Shown here: piece after piece, positions 63,964 to 64,000 of the stretch
Layout: every line of letters starts with the position of its first letter
Position numbering within the stretch: the stretch's first letter is position 1
Origin: Streptomyces sp. NBC_00271
Lineage (GTDB): Bacteria; Actinomycetota; Actinomycetes; Streptomycetales; Streptomycetaceae
DNA length: 64,000 nt
Assembly (NCBI RefSeq): GCF_036178845.1
Contig: NZ_CP108070.1
Coordinates: 7,750,001 to 7,814,000, forward strand
Direction: 5' to 3'
Program-made: the position numbers and the translations under genes
The notes under the pieces: generated by a model
What the model saw: only the letters and a program-made list of their open reading frames with translations
Told to the model about the DNA's origin: nothing
Databases searched by the model: none

Positions 63964-64000
63964 TCAGGCGGTGCGGCCGCTCTCGCCCAGGTGGTGCACC
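63964..64000 (-). CDS. C-terminal end of a minus-strand gene, rest beyond window
   Basis: Reading inward from base 64000 the minus strand ends in VHHLGESGRTA and TGA (63966-63964). Position after a terminator supports a real gene end. Recalled gene order in S. coelicolor would make it pyruvate kinase, and VHHLG would suit its last strand, but eleven residues cannot establish this. Confidence 0.4.
   Translation of the reverse strand, partial: VHHLGESGRTA

Overview
The window is high-GC actinobacterial DNA and almost certainly comes from a Streptomyces chromosome core. The evidence is strong G/C third positions, GTG and TTG starts with GGAGG-type ribosome sites, the hyphal cytoskeleton pair filP-scy, a chitinase promoter with the classic Streptomyces 12-bp direct repeats, and families such as DUF6230, DUF6114 and SCO5389. 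Gene order matches, as far as I recall, the S. coelicolor SCO5358-SCO5423 segment. I saw no rRNA, tRNA or CRISPR array. The only mobile gene is a solo TnpB.

Layout. 1-8 kb: the end of an LCP cell-wall ligase, rpmE, then a translation-linked run (prfA, prmC, tsaC, a phosphatase-like protein lacking its catalytic Cys, a divergent glyA paralogue, a WecA-type transferase). 8.1-16.1 kb: the complete F-type ATP synthase operon atpIBEFHAGDC, with a hairpin between atpD and atpC and a very strong final terminator. 16.1-20.5 kb: a DUF2550 protein and a chitin module (chiC with its promoter repeats, chiR, chiS). 20.5-24.1 kb: a membrane protein, cobalamin adenosyltransferase, solo tnpB and 3-hydroxybutyryl-CoA dehydrogenase. 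24.2-30.7 kb: a STAS protein, a large membrane-tethered P-loop protein with a Ser/Thr/Pro tail, nucS, an SCO5389-type protein, an LLM oxidoreductase and a small Cys/His protein. 30.7-36.8 kb: two related ABC-2 transporter pairs flanking a hypothetical gene and a Kir-channel-like protein whose selectivity filter is degenerate. 37-42 kb: filP and scy. 42.2-45.1 kb: methylmalonyl-CoA epimerase, thiolase and meaB. 45-58.6 kb: an accessory stretch with two MFS transporters and adjacent regulators, three tandem AIM24 genes, two DUF3817 genes, a TetR operon behind twin perfect operators, isobutyryl-CoA mutase icmA, and copies of a dispersed Streptomyces repeat. 58.8-64 kb: a thioredoxin-TPR protein, a 658-bp structured intergenic region, the DUF6230/DUF6114/Ser-rich envelope cluster, a hypothetical gene, and the last codons of a minus-strand gene.

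How the genes fit together. Five dispersed genes converge on short-chain acyl-CoA and B12 chemistry. Thiolase and 3-hydroxybutyryl-CoA dehydrogenase build C4 units. IcmA (diagnostic F80/Q198) interconverts butyryl- and isobutyryl-CoA. The adenosyltransferase supplies its cofactor and MeaB-type GTPases protect B12 mutases; the epimerase serves methylmalonyl-CoA. ChiS/ChiR sit directly upstream of chiC. FilP and Scy organise tip growth. Most of the window is ordinary core genome. The best leads are the Cys-to-Ser phosphatase homologue, the Kir-like protein with a broken filter between twin ABC systems, the P-loop protein with Arg for Lys, the TnpB locus and the twin-operator TetR operon.
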